Origin: Colletotrichum lupini
Lineage: Eukaryota; Ascomycota; Sordariomycetes; Glomerellales; Glomerellaceae
Reading direction: 5' to 3'
Length of the DNA stretch: 64,000 bases
NCBI RefSeq assembly: GCF_023278565.1
Contig: NC_064673.1
Location: 1,240,001 to 1,304,000, forward strand
The notes below the pieces were generated by a model. The model was not told the origin of the DNA and ran no database searches. It worked only from the letters and a program-made list of their open reading frames with translations. The translations under genes were made by a program, and so were the position numbers. Positions 46,011 through 57,588 of the stretch are shown one piece after another (the stretch's first letter is position 1; the number at the start of each line of letters is the position of its first letter).

Positions 46011-48833
46011 ATGACCGAAAAGCCCCAGCCGCTGTCGACGCAGACCGCGACTCCTAGTCAGACCCTCTTCGCCCCGAGCGTACCAGTCTCAACACACAAT
46101 GTGCCACGCAAGGCCGAGACGGTAGAGGAAGAAGAGCCGTACACGATCAAGTGTATTTGCAACTTCACTGACGATGATGGAAACACGATCTATTGCGAGA
46201 CGTGTGACACGTGGCAGCACATCGACTGCTTTTACCCTCACAGTCGCGAGGAGGCCCTCCGCGAAGACTTTGCCCACTCGTGCGCTGATTGCAAGCCGCG
46301 CCCCCTAGATCGACAAAAGGCCATCGAGCGAACCCGGCGACTAAAGAATGGTCCCACGACAGAAACCATACCAGATAAGAAGGCCAAACGCCCGCCATCC
46401 AAAAGCCACAAGAAGAAGCCAAAGCCAACGGACTTGCAGTTGAATGGCCACCCTGTGGGCCAGGAGAATGCAAAGCACGGAAGTCCGAGCGACCACCCTC
46501 ACCCAACCAAGAAGGTGAAGTCATCCCATCGGCCATCCCATTCGATCAGTTCTCAGAACGCAAAGCGAAGTCCTTCGTACGGCAATGGTGGGCGATCACA
46601 ACCCAACGGCCACCCCCCAAGCCCAGCAACTACTCCCCCGGACCTTCCGAGCGATTTCCAAATACACAATTACTCGGACGGCTTCTTGTCCATGAGCAAA
46701 GAAGCAGACATCCCCATCACTCGCATCAATTCCTTTGCGAGCCTCTTCGTTTCCAATACCTTGTCAGTTTGGCTTCGGGAACCGGATCGTATGAGGCAAG
46801 AGACGGGCGAGGAATTCAACGACGTCTTTGCCAAGCTGCCGAAAGACATTGACGCTCGCAAGCGTCAGCTTCACGTCGAGAGCAAGAAGATTCCTGTCTC
46901 GCCAGAGACGACATTACGATGGCAATATCTTGCCACCCCTGCCGCCATCGAGAAAGACGTCCCTTTGATTGAACTCAACGGCGTGATCGGATTCCAAAAG
47001 GACTACTGCGCAGATCCCGAAAACCTATGGGAGGAGCTTTCGTCCCCGTTACCTTTTGTTTTCTTCCACCCCATGCTTCCCTTGTACATTGATACCAGGA
47101 AAGAAGGATCGATGGCTCGCTTCGTTCGAAGAAGCTGCAAGCCCAACGCCCTGCTGGATACGTACCTGTCAGGCCAATCCGAGTATCACTTCTGGCTCAT
47201 GAGCGACAGATACATCGCGGCAAACGAGCAAATTACTCTACCATGGGACTTTAGGCTACCCAAGAAATTCCAGGCACGGTTAGTGCATCTGCTGGGCCTC
47301 GCTGACGACGACACCAATACGCAGAACGAGTCTGAGATGGACGAGGCTGAGTACCAAACACTATCGGGCTGGATTCATCGGATATTGTCCGAGTACGGCG
47401 GCTGTGCGTGTGACTTGGGTGCGAACTGTGCCTTTGCTCGCTTCCACAGACAACACCAAGCGAAGGTTCAGTCTCGGCCTCCCGCAAAGAAGAAACAACG
47501 AAAGCCAAAAACCCACACCATCTCTCCCACCAGCACCGGTCACGCTACCAACAGTCGCGCAGCTAGCGAGGGACACCAAGACGACGCCGACAACGACGGT
47601 CGGTCAGTTTCTGAGCGCAGCAAACCGCCTAGTCGTGATCGCACGCCCGTACGCCAGGGTTCATTGGATCGGCCAGGTATCCTCACAGAACCGACTGACA
47701 GGGACAAACGCAAGGTTCAAATGGTTGAAGACTCATTCCGACGAATGGAACAGCAACAACCTCCACGCAAGAAGAAGCGAACATCCGATGGCACGGCATC
47801 CACTTCCGGTTCTTCCAAGACGAAACAACGGAGCTCAACCAGCAACGCATCCAGCGGCACTACACACTACGTCGATGCGGGAACATCTCGAAGCAAGTCG
47901 AATTCCCCTTCAAGTGGCGTGTCACCAACGGCACAGAATCCGTTCAAGGCACCTGCCTCCAGAGCCGAGTCGGTCGGTTCCCAGTCCGGGCGAACATCAT
48001 CCACACCTCGTCCCGTTTACTGCGATGCCGGTGTACAAACCGACCCTGTCGAGGGCGAGTGGTACAGTGAGCCCGTTCAAACACCCAGGCCACGACGCCG
48101 TATCATTTCTCTTTCGCAACGGCTGCTCAACAATCGACACCGCCTACGCTGTGATGAAGTCGAGAGACGCAAGTCACTCTCTTCTCTCTCCGCTCGGGAA
48201 CCAACACCCATGGACGTGGATCAACCAGCTGAGGTCAAGCCTAGTGCTGAATCTCCTCCGCCCTCGAAGGATATTGGCAATCAAGCCCGCGATACATCGC
48301 CAGCCGCTCCTCCTGCTGGCGATGTCGTGATGTCGGATGCTCCGACAAGTTCGCCAAGCACCGTAAAATCGCCCCTGCAGACCGACAGCGTTTCAGATGG
48401 ACCCGCGAATGGCTCAAGCAGCCCGTTGAAGATGAGATCACCGGAGTTACGAGTCACGATGCCACCGGTCCCTGCCTTCAACGGACCCACATCGGCGACT
48501 CCCAGTGCCTCAACACCGTCGACAATTCAGTCGCCGTTCTCCGCAAGCAGTCTACCCAGTCCATTTGCTCCGACTGCAGCCAATGGTGTTGCGGCACATC
48601 CAAGTCCGGTCAAGAAGAAGTTGAGCCTCAGCGATTACACCAAGAGCAGGATGAACAAGGCCAAGCCTGCTGGCGCTCTGAAGACCTCACTCCCTGGCAC
48701 TGAGGAGACGAAGCCAACGCTCGATGCTATCGTCGATTCTCCAGTGGTTGAGAAGAGTGCGGATGTTCTTACACCCGTTACGGGTAACACGATCAACTCG
48801 AATCCTGCGGCTGCGGCCGCCAACACGCTGTAA
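46011..48833 (+). CDS. SET3: PHD/SET-domain protein, Set3 type
   Basis: One exon of 940 aa. The PHD finger is complete: C48, C50, C62, C65, H70, C73, C91, C94 (C4HC3), with WQH in the middle, so H3K4me binding is plausible. A basic Lys/Pro/Ser linker follows. The SET domain spans about residues 280-405; its core RFVRRSCKPNALLDTY differs from the active RFxNHSCxPN pattern, and the tail is long, Ser/Pro-rich and disordered. In yeast Set3 is a scaffold of the Set3C histone deacetylase complex and is not known to methylate. The start Met at 46011 is preferred because the frame opens just upstream and the finger comes at residue 48. It is convergent with ALG7. Confidence 0.9.
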   Translation: MTEKPQPLSTQTATPSQTLFAPSVPVSTHNVPRKAETVEEEEPYTIKCICNFTDDDGNTIYCETCDTWQHIDCFYPHSREEALREDFAHSCADCKPRPLDRQKAIERTRRLKNGPTTETIPDKKAKRPPSKSHKKKPKPTDLQLNGHPVGQENAKHGSPSDHPHPTKKVKSSHRPSHSISSQNAKRSPSYGNGGRSQPNGHPPSPATTPPDLPSDFQIHNYSDGFLSMSKEADIPITRINSFASLFVSNTLSVWLREPDRMRQETGEEFNDVFAKLPKDIDARKRQLHVESKKIPVSPETTLRWQYLATPAAIEKDVPLIELNGVIGFQKDYCADPENLWEELSSPLPFVFFHPMLPLYIDTRKEGSMARFVRRSCKPNALLDTYLSGQSEYHFWLMSDRYIAANEQITLPWDFRLPKKFQARLVHLLGLADDDTNTQNESEMDEAEYQTLSGWIHRILSEYGGCACDLGANCAFARFHRQHQAKVQSRPPAKKKQRKPKTHTISPTSTGHATNSRAASEGHQDDADNDGRSVSERSKPPSRDRTPVRQGSLDRPGILTEPTDRDKRKVQMVEDSFRRMEQQQPPRKKKRTSDGTASTSGSSKTKQRSSTSNASSGTTHYVDAGTSRSKSNSPSSGVSPTAQNPFKAPASRAESVGSQSGRTSSTPRPVYCDAGVQTDPVEGEWYSEPVQTPRPRRRIISLSQRLLNNRHRLRCDEVERRKSLSSLSAREPTPMDVDQPAEVKPSAESPPPSKDIGNQARDTSPAAPPAGDVVMSDAPTSSPSTVKSPLQTDSVSDGPANGSSSPLKMRSPELRVTMPPVPAFNGPTSATPSASTPSTIQSPFSASSLPSPFAPTAANGVAAHPSPVKKKLSLSDYTKSRMNKAKPAGALKTSLPGTEETKPTLDAIVDSPVVEKSADVLTPVTGNTINSNPAAAAANTL

Positions 48834-49767
48834 CATAGAACGGGGTTCACGAGTTCCGAAGATGACACGGCGGCTTTTATTTCCCCTCTAAATATTATCA
48901 AAAACGTTTCGGGGCGGCGACAGTCTGGTGATTGACTTTGGCGTTTGGGCAGCGACGGACAATGGGAAAGGGAAAGGGGAAGGGGTTCCTCGGGTTCGGT
49001 CAGCGCTTTTTCGGGAATGTCTTCAAATGAACTTCGTTTTACTGTTGTTTTTGGGAGGAGCTGCAAAAAGAAAATGCACGTCTTACGAAAAACACACAAG
49101 CCCATTTCGACACTATTTTGTTTTTGTCGTCTGGCAGGAAAGCTGAATCTTTTCTTCGATGGGGGATCTATGGCGTAACGTAAGGGGGACACGGACAGAC
49201 GCAGTGAAGAGCCGGGTATCGACCGATACGAGATGAAAAGACCGGGAAAGGAGGTTCCAACTACTCTTGCCACGAACGGCATGTTTTCGTGTGTATTTCT
49301 AGGCTTTGTTAGCTGTGCCGGGCGACGTGGAAGTCGCCTCGGTGCGGGACTACTACACCCCTCCCATGACAAATGGATGGCTCATTTTTTTTTGCAGCTG
49401 GGAACATGCTGCCTAAGTTTTCGCTCACAATATCATGTTTCCCTGATGCCATACTTGTGATGTGACTTTTGCAATTCTATCTTGATTTTATCGACCATCT
49501 CTCAAGAGTGTCGATCTCGGGTCTTACATACCCGCCAGGTACTCTTACAGGGTATCTCAATTTCAAACCTCCAACCAATTCTTTCGGTATAGTACAGACA
49601 TACGGCTCTCCTAGCCATGCCGTCCGTCCCCCATTGCGATGCGAAATCCAGACAAGAAAATGAGGCAAAAAAATCCGGATGGAACGCGGTTCCAGGATTG
49701 ATGAAAATTGTTAAACGTGCGAGGTCCAGAGGTCTTTTGTAAGGCCCATAACACACGGCATGTTTAC
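48834..49767. other. Convergent 3' intergenic region
   Basis: 3' flanks of SET3 and ALG7. No supported gene. Confidence 0.5.
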
Positions 49768-51255
49768 TCAGTATCTCTTGGTCGTCATACCCCAGTTATC
49801 CTCCTTAAAGATGAGCAGAGCGAGGCGATGGCGAACAAAGAGGCCAAACAGGCCGACAAAGAGCTGGAGGAAGGTGACCTCCCACGCGAGGCGGTCCTCT
49901 CTCAGGGGACCTCTCCAGACGAGCCACAGGTTGAGCAGGGTGAAGTTGCTCGTCTCCACGAAGCGGCCCTTTTCGTCCACTGTAACTTCCAGAAGGCGCA
50001 ACTTGGCGAGCAGGTGCAGTCCTTGCGCGACGAGGGGCCGGGGTTGGCGTTCGGGGCTCCAAGGCGTCTTACTCGTCTCGAGGAGGCCGGTGCGAGCGTT
50101 GAATCGGGGCAAGCGGTGACGAGGGCAGGGGATGAGGCCAAAGATTTGGGGCGTCGAGTAGAGGAAGTTGAAGAGCTGGGGGACGAGGAGGAGGCCGAGC
50201 GTCTTTGAGAAGTGGCCGAGGATGCCGACGGTGGCGAAGACCATGCCGGAGAAGTAGCAGTAGGTGTCGCCGACGAAGACCTTGGCGGGGTACCAGTTGT
50301 GCAGGACGAGGGCGAAGGAGACGCCGAGCCAGGGGAGGAGGAGGTAGAGGGAGAAGAGGTGGGAGTCGGTGGCCGGGTGGGGGTAGGGCGTGAAGAGGTA
50401 GAGGCAGTCGTTCAGGACGAGGAGGAGGGAGACGACGATGCACTGGGAGACCTCGATGCCGTTGATGCCTGCGAGCATGTTGATGGACTGAGGGCAGAAC
50501 ATTGCGATGCAGGACATGTAGATGTAGTAGAGGACGCCGAGGTCGAAGAGCTCGCCGAGGTAGGGCTGGAGGGGGATCGGGATGACGATGGAGGTGACGC
50601 CAAAGTCGACAAAGTAGATTACGAGGATGGGGACCGAGGCCAGGCCTGGGATCCACCACTTGTGTCGCCATCGGATGTCGAAGAGGTCGTCGCCGATGCC
50701 TAGGAGGGCGGTCGTCTGGAGGGAGATGATTGCGGAAAGGTAGGAGGCGAGCTGGCAGTTTGGGATGTGTCAGTAAATGATCTCTCGTGGCGTTGCGCTC
50801 AAGGAGAGACGAGGTAGGCCGACCTTGCTATGGGGGAAGCGATGAAGAAATCGTCCCTGCTGTACGTGCTCGACCTGGAATACAACGTCCCTGTTTCCAC
50901 CACCGCTAGTGGCGGCAACAATGTCCTTGTAGAAGGGGAAGGGGATGAAGACGATGACGACGAGTAGGTAGACGGCAGCGCAGACGGCACCCATGCACTC
51001 GGGCAGCTCAGGGCGGTGGTGCTTTGAGAGGTCGCGACCCTTGAAGCCGGCCTGTTTGAAGACCGGGCCAAGCCATCGGATCATGGAGTAGGCCAGCGCA
51101 AAGGCCAGGACTGAGAGTGCCAGTGACGCTATCAGGGGCTCGCCCTCGCCCTGGAAGGCATTGAGGAGGACTGCGACTGCGGCAAAGGAGAGGGCTCCCA
51201 GGCTCAGAGTCTCGGTTCGGGTGAGGGTCGGAGAGGAGGTTGAGGAGGAAGCCAT
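49768..51255 (-). CDS. ALG7: UDP-GlcNAc:dolichol-phosphate GlcNAc-1-phosphotransferase
   Basis: Exons 51255-50824 and 50751-49768 give 471 aa; the intron is 50823-50752 (72 nt) with a TTACTGAC branch. Residues join as FPHSK-LASYLSAIISLQ. The protein is polytopic, with about ten hydrophobic segments. Family motifs are present: ALLGIGDDLFDIRWRHKW (Asp-rich loop), NMLAGINGIEV, and the NWYPAKVFVGDTYCYFSG active-site loop. It makes dolichyl-PP-GlcNAc, the first step of N-glycan assembly at the ER, and is the target of tunicamycin in other organisms. The donor GTCGG is not ideal but the frame requires it. Confidence 0.95.
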
Positions 51256-53190
51256 CTTGGGCTGTGGTATCGTCGGGTTTTGCAGGCAAGAACGCGCCCA
51301 CCGCGGGTGGTTGTGGTACCAGCAGCTCTGTTCAGTTCCGGTAGCGTTTCCTTTACTTCTTGTAGGAGCCTAGGCTTGGCTGTGGTGCGATTGCATCGTA
51401 CTCCTGTGCGCAAGGTGAGTAGACAGGTGCGCAGGTGGTTTTGTTTTTGGGAAAGAGTGGTTGAAGCTGCAACAATGGAAAGAAGAGAAAGATCGCAACG
51501 TCAAAGGTTTTGCGATGGGACACAGTTGCAGAAGGTGGAGGAGGGCTTCGTCAGTTTGGAGAAAGAGGTCCCCACTCACTTCCAGGGGGGGCGCGTAATC
51601 GGATGGTGGCTTTCCCTTTTCCTGTCTTCTTTTTTTGGAGTATGCGGACGGATAGAGTGTGGAAACCACGCTGAACTTTCCCATGTGGGCACTGGGCTTT
51701 CCGGAAGGCTGCGGGGCAGATACGCAGTGCGGCAGTGGGCTGTGGAGGTTCACGGAGCGTCAGGAAAGGAAGGCGAGGAATCAGCAACCGAAGTGGAGCC
51801 GGGGAACGGTTACAAGTTACAACCTTCCACCTCATTGCACTTGCAGGCTGTTGCAGCTGTTGCAGCCTTTGGTCTGTGCGAGACTTGGCTCTTGAGTACT
51901 GGAGAGGCGGCGCATTGACCAGTGGTTGAGTCTGTAGTATCCATAGTCTACCAATTCTAGATGAACTCTATCTCTACAGTTGATTGATTACAAACTCTAA
52001 GGCTCTTGTTGCATTGGTAACTGGAACTTCATCCTTTATTTCCTAGCAGTCTTCTCGCTTATAGGTACTTACACTACAGCTGTATATGCATTTGAAACAA
52101 CGCACAATTCCGCCGTGACAGCTATCTACCTTAGATAAGTACATGAAGCTTACAAACACTATTCCAGCTCGCAACCAATGACCACCAGCTGCGGAAACTA
52201 AAGCAGAAAACGCGGAATTAAGCATGCCACGGCAAAGAGATGACGGAATGCCCAACACTGCCGATTTGCCGTATTGGTGGTCAGCCCCAATCCCATTGTT
52301 CCGTTGCGGATCTCCATGGATAATCCACGGCTCCGTCTCCAACGAACCCCGCGTCCTAGACTCTCCCGTCGCCGTCACCGCCCATCACTGAGAGACAAGA
52401 TCCGAGGTTGCTTGTCCTTAGTGTGTACCTTCGTCTCAGAGGTCCACCACACCCTACCTAAGGTAGACTCAACCTGCATTCTTCTCGTTCTTTGTGTATC
52501 CATACTATGTGCCCCCCCAATCCCCGATCCCCCAGACCCCAACTATGCCCGTCTCGAAGCGGGTACGGAGATAAAAATCTGGAGTTACTAGCCCCGACTC
52601 AGAGGACGCAGAGGGGAGCGAAAACCCCGGCGGCGGAAGAGAGGCTAAAACGCACTTTCCTGCAGGTTTAGCCTGCAAGTCGCAAGGGGGGGTCGGCCGA
52701 AAGATGATGGAGATGGGGACTTTGGACAGTACTGGTCGAATAACGTTACACCATTCACCTCAACTGATCGTCGCCCTTGCCTCGCCCTCGCGCCCTTCCC
52801 TACACATAGTACGCAGTACACAAGGGTAGATGCGGCAACTGGGGGGGAAAGGAAAGGAGAGGAGAGGGGGGTCTCGGGTTAGAATTACTAGAGCAGTTTT
52901 CCTTACTGCTCACGCCGTAGAGTCACGGCACCGCAACTGAGTAGGTATTATTGCTAAGTGGATAGATACGCCAGGCACGCGGATACGTGCTTGCTCCTCC
53001 CGCCGGCTACTACTTCCGGGCCCATTGCTCTTTCCCATCCTCATTCTCAATTTCCTATTCATTCTCCTTTCACCTACAAAACCCCCTCCTTCCTACTTTT
53101 CAATTTCAAGTGGTATCACTTCCAACTACTTTGATCAATCTTTTCACCGACTGCTCATTCATAGGCATCATCCACTTTTGTCAGCCAAGA
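51256..53190. other. Intergenic region
   Basis: Divergent promoter region of ALG7 and the MFS transporter. It holds CTACCTAAGGTAG at 52454-52466 and A/G-rich runs near 52850-52875. No supported gene. Confidence 0.5.
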
Positions 53191-55145
53191 ATGACGTCCG
53201 AGAAGGACGTGGAGACGCCGGCCGGCGCCCACGGGCACCGAGGATCCTCTTCGGAGCAGGGCACCCTGACGGAACGGGACACTCGGCAAAACTTCAACGC
53301 ATCAAGCGATTTGGAAAAGGGTGAAAAGACTGAAATGGAAGAGAGAAAGAGCTTCGACGATGTTGAGGATACGCCCGACAGCGAGCCGTACCAGGAGGTG
53401 AGTTTCCATATTCTCTGCAGATGTTCCTTGGCAGGACTTTTGCGCCTGCTTAAGAGTTTGCCAAGGCTCAATGGCCATTGGCACTTTATTTGTCTTCTCC
53501 TATGACTTCTCTAGGAGTGCCCAATTCCGTTACAACGTAATGTCATTTATACTTTATGATACTCGTTCTGCGCTAACTCCATCTCCAGGACATCGTCGTC
53601 GAGCGCATACATACAGGACACTCCCACGCCAGCGCGAAAAGTCGCCTCTCCCGCATAGCAAGCCTGGCCTCCTCACGCCGCAAAAAGGAAAAGGAGCAGC
53701 TCCCTCCCACAATCCACCCCGTCTCCGACCTCGACAATGGCCTCGTCGGCTGGGACTCCCAAGACGACCCGGCCATGCCCATGAACTTCCCCCGCCGCCG
53801 CAAGTGGATCATCATCTGGTTCCTGGCCGGCATCACCTTCATGACCCCCTTCGCCTCGTCCATCCTCGCCCCCGCCATCGAGTACCTCAACGAGGACTAC
53901 GGCAACGCAGACCTCACCCTCGGAACGCTGCCCGTGAGCATCTACCTCCTAGGCTACGCCGTCGGTCCCCTGATCCTCGCGCCCCTCTCCGAAATGTACG
54001 GCCGCCGCCCCGTCCTCACGGCGGCAAACTTCTTCTTCTGCGCCTGGCTCATAGGCTGCGCCCTCGCGCCCACGCTCGACTCCCTCATCGTGTTTCGCTT
54101 CCTCACGGGCATGGGCGGCTCCGGCTGCCTCGCCATCGGCGGCGGCGTCATCGCGGACATGATCCCCATCGCCGAGCGCGGCACCGCAATCTCCATCTGG
54201 ATGGTGGGACCCCTCGTCGGCCCGACAATCGCTCCCATCGTCGGCGCCTTCGTCGCCCAGGACGTCGGCTGGCGCTGGTGCTCGTGGATCGCCTTCATCG
54301 CCGCCACGCCCATGGCTCTCGTCATCGCCGTCTTCAACCAGGAGACCAACCCCCGCGTCCTCATCGACCGCAAAGTCGCGCGCCTCCGCAGAGAACTGAA
54401 CCGCCCCGAGCTCCGTAGCGTCTACGACGACACCGCCCCGGGCGCCGCGCCGAAGTCCATCTCCCAGGTCCTCCTCCGCGGCCTCGTCCGCCCCATCAAG
54501 ATGCTCTTCCTCTCCCCCATCCTCTTCAGCGTCAGCCTCTACTGCGCCTTCGCCTACGGCGTCCTCTACCTCCTCTTCAGCACCATCCCCCTCGTCTTCT
54601 CCTCCACCTACGGCTTCTCCGTCGGCACCACGGGGCTCGTCTACATCCCCCTCGGCCTGGGCTACCTCATCGGCATGGCCTGCTTCACCCTCCTCTCCGA
54701 CCGCACCGTCGTCCGCATGACAAAGGCCAACAACGGCGTCTACGAGCCCGAGATGCGCCTGCCCGACTGCATCTACTTCGCCGCCCTCCTCCCCGTCACC
54801 TTTTTCTGGTACGGCTGGACCGCCCAGTTCCACACCCACTGGGCCGCCCCCGTCGTCGGCCTGCTGCCGTTCGGCATCGCCATCCTCGGCATCTGGCAGC
54901 CCATCCAGGCCTACGTCATCGACGCCTACCCGGCCTACGCCGCCTCCGGCATGGCGGCCTTTACGGTGTTTCGCAGCGTCGTCGCCGCCTTCTTGCCCAT
55001 GGCGGGACCGTCCATGTACGACGCCCTCGGCCTCGGGTGGGGCAACAGTCTGTTGGGGTTCATTGCCGTTGCGCTCATCCCCGTGCCGGCGTTGATATAC
55101 CGGTACGGAGGCCGCTTGCGCAAGTGGCAAAAGTTGGAACTTTGA
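53191..55145 (+). CDS. MFS transporter, DHA1 drug:H+ antiporter type
   Basis: Exons 53191-53397 and 53589-55145 give 587 aa; the intron is 53398-53588 (191 nt). A hydrophilic ~130-residue head carries the family's WDSQDDPAMPMNFP-type motif just before TM1. LSEMYGRRP is MFS motif A and GPLVGPTIAPIVGAFVA is motif C of antiporters with 12 TM. The central cytosolic loop ends before LRGLVRPIKMLFLSP. It should export drugs or toxins, or take up polyamine-like solutes; the substrate is unknown. It is not adjacent to any biosynthetic gene here. The exon junction YQE-DIVVERIH keeps the frame. Confidence 0.9.
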
Positions 55146-55554
55146 TGAGGCGGAGAGAGTGTGTAGGGATTAATGGTCAGTTAGATAGACTGGGCTTTGT
55201 GAGACAAAGTGTCTGATAAAATTGCAAGATACCCATTAGATGTAGAGTTTGTAATCAATCGATAAAATCATCGCTTCGTGTCACTTTGGCCATGTTTCGT
55301 CTCATACCTTAGCAGTGCTCAGCTCAAGACATAAACCCCGTGCCTGACCCCTGAATGGAGTCGACCTACATTGCACATCAGCACCAAAGTAAACGAGTCG
55401 AAAATAGAACCCCCAGAAAGCCAAAATTCAAGGCACGGGGTGTGATCCAAAAGAGTCCCATTATCATTATTTATAAACGATATAATGTTCGGCCGTCACA
55501 GTCATCAATAGAAACCCCCTCCTCATTTCTCATGCGTCGGTCGCCCCTTCATCA
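55146..55554. other. Convergent 3' intergenic region
   Basis: 3' flanks of the MFS and transglutaminase-like genes. No supported gene. Confidence 0.5.
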
Positions 55555-57588
55555 TCAAATGAGCTCCCACTTCATGAGGAACGTCCAAGCCATGCCGCAC
55601 CTCCCCTTCTTGGAGAAGTAGTAGTCAGCCGTCATGCCCCTGGCGTCCTGCCCATCAATCGTGGTGATCATGGCCACGCTAACGCTCTGGCCCGGCGCGC
55701 CGAGGTCGATGGCGTTGACGTCGGCCCAGTGCCAGAACCCGTCCGTCTGAAGGGGCACCATGTCGTCCTTGCGGCCGTCTCGCCCCTTGATGCTGAGGAA
55801 CAGTAGCGGGGGCTTCCCCTTGCCGTGCTTCTCCGAGGTCCAGTGCTCGCACTTGTTGGACCACTGGAAGCGCACGACCTGGCCGCTGTGGACGGGGATC
55901 TGGAGCTCCTTGGGTTCGACGGTGTGGTCCCAAACGCCCTCTTCGTACGCGTGCGTGTAGACGATGGGTTTGTCGCCGTGTACTGGGCCAATGTAGTATT
56001 CCTCCCAAGAGGGCACCCTGCCGTCGGGTCGGAAGAAATGCCTGTCGTCGCTTGGATAATGCGATAGTCCAAAAATGTCGTTTCTTCGAGTGAACTCGTG
56101 CGGCTTGAATGACTTGGTGTATTCTTTCGTCACATCAGACACGTTGCCGGCACCCCAGCAGGCATCGAGCAATTTCCACTCCCCGCCGTCGATTCGTACC
56201 GCATTCCACGCATGGCCGTCAGCCTTCTTCGGCGGCGGACGCTCCCCCTTCTTCAGCGCGGTATATCCATACCCTTTCCCGTGGCCCACCACCGTGATAC
56301 ACTCCAGACCCGCGCGAGTGGCGATTTCTCTGTATGTGTCTGCATATCCTGAACAGACCGCTTTGCCCATGAGAATCGTTTCAGCTCCCGAGCGACCCCT
56401 GATGTTATTACCGAAGAAGGCTGCGCAGTCATAAGCGATATTATGGTGAAACCACGTGAAAATTGCCCGCGCCTTGTCTGTGAGTGATGCAAAGGGCCCG
56501 CAGAGCATTTGAGCCAAGAAGCCTACTGGATCGTTCCGAGGGAGTACGTGTATGGGGTATTGGGCGGCGACACCATCCGGCCCGGAAAAGTCGCGACAAA
56601 TCAGACAGTCGTTTGCACGCTCAACCACTCTGGCCGAGACCGCCTCGATTTGCGCAGCGCTTGGCCGGGAGCTGAGAGGAACAGGAGGAGGTGCGTCATC
56701 ATTCGGAGTTGGTCGTCTCCCTGGCAGTGGCGGCCGGTCGTTGGCTTGTTGATCCAGGTTTGTCGTCGGGGGCGGTGGCTTAACGTAGGCCGCTGGCGGT
56801 GGTGGTAATCTTCGTGGCTTTGCTGGTTCTTCTTCCTCCAGCGTGTGTCGGTGGACTTGCTGGGTGGTTGATTTTGAGGTTAATCGAGGGGGTAGTACTG
56901 GTCTCTGAGGAGGCTCAATCTGTCGGATTGCGGGCGATGACTTGACCGAAACCAGAGGGAACTTGGGCTGCTGAGCAGCGGCTTCCTTTGCTTGGGCAGC
57001 TTCTCGCTCCCTCTTGGTCGGTGGCAAGGGTGGTAGCTTTGCCTGATCCAGGGTGGGAGGCAGCTTTCGTGTTGGGCCATCAATCGAGTGAACACTGGTT
57101 GCCGAGGATACAGTTTGGTTCAGGGAGAGAGACGACAGGTTCGAAATTTCGGAGGCATTTGAGTTACGGCGAACCGTCAATTGTTGTGTAGATGGCCTCC
57201 GAGGGGGTAGAGCTGGTGAGATTTGCTGGGTCGAAGAACGAGTTGGCAAGGGTGGAGGTGCAATGCGATCCCGGGGGGCTGGTGAGGTTGACGATTCGAC
57301 TTGGGATGAATCGGTGGTTCGTCGCGGTAACGGTGGTGGGGCGGGCTTTGCCGGTGCGGCGGCCTTGTTCGGTCGAGGTGGGATCGAGGGACTTTTCTGC
57401 GGCGTGGGAAGTCCATTCGTCTGGGTGACGGGGAGCGTCTGACTGCGTGGAACAGGGCGATTTGTTGGCGGCGGTGGAGGAGGTGGCCTCTTAGCCTTCG
57501 CTTCTGGTGCTTGGAAATTCTTTTGCTGGTTGAGGGCGGCAATTCTTTCAGCCAAAGAGTTGAACTTGGGCTCCTCGACGTCGGCCAT
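55555..57588 (-). CDS. Transglutaminase-like domain protein, cytokinesis/actin type
   Basis: One exon. The preferred start Met at 57588 gives 677 aa (MADVEEPKFNSLAERIAALNQ); an upstream in-frame Met at 57651 gives 698 aa. The SLAERIAALNQ element is shared with fungal cortical actin proteins. A long Pro-rich region (PPPPPPP, PPLPRR, PPPPAAY) can bind SH3 or profilin domains. The C-terminal transglutaminase-like fold has the catalytic set Cys433 (AVCSGYADTY), His480 (GHAWNAV) and Asp496 (LLDACWGAG), counted from the longer start. It resembles Cyk3-like/KY-peptidase proteins, but there is no N-terminal SH3 domain visible, so CYK3 is not assigned. Confidence 0.85.
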   Translation of the reverse strand: MADVEEPKFNSLAERIAALNQQKNFQAPEAKAKRPPPPPPPTNRPVPRSQTLPVTQTNGLPTPQKSPSIPPRPNKAAAPAKPAPPPLPRRTTDSSQVESSTSPAPRDRIAPPPLPTRSSTQQISPALPPRRPSTQQLTVRRNSNASEISNLSSLSLNQTVSSATSVHSIDGPTRKLPPTLDQAKLPPLPPTKREREAAQAKEAAAQQPKFPLVSVKSSPAIRQIEPPQRPVLPPRLTSKSTTQQVHRHTLEEEEPAKPRRLPPPPAAYVKPPPPTTNLDQQANDRPPLPGRRPTPNDDAPPPVPLSSRPSAAQIEAVSARVVERANDCLICRDFSGPDGVAAQYPIHVLPRNDPVGFLAQMLCGPFASLTDKARAIFTWFHHNIAYDCAAFFGNNIRGRSGAETILMGKAVCSGYADTYREIATRAGLECITVVGHGKGYGYTALKKGERPPPKKADGHAWNAVRIDGGEWKLLDACWGAGNVSDVTKEYTKSFKPHEFTRRNDIFGLSHYPSDDRHFFRPDGRVPSWEEYYIGPVHGDKPIVYTHAYEEGVWDHTVEPKELQIPVHSGQVVRFQWSNKCEHWTSEKHGKGKPPLLFLSIKGRDGRKDDMVPLQTDGFWHWADVNAIDLGAPGQSVSVAMITTIDGQDARGMTADYYFSKKGRCGMAWTFLMKWELI

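Noticed and set aside
53949..55130. 393-codon minus-strand open frame
   Set aside because: Antisense to the MFS transporter, very Gly/Asp/Glu-rich, as expected from the reversed GC-rich codons.
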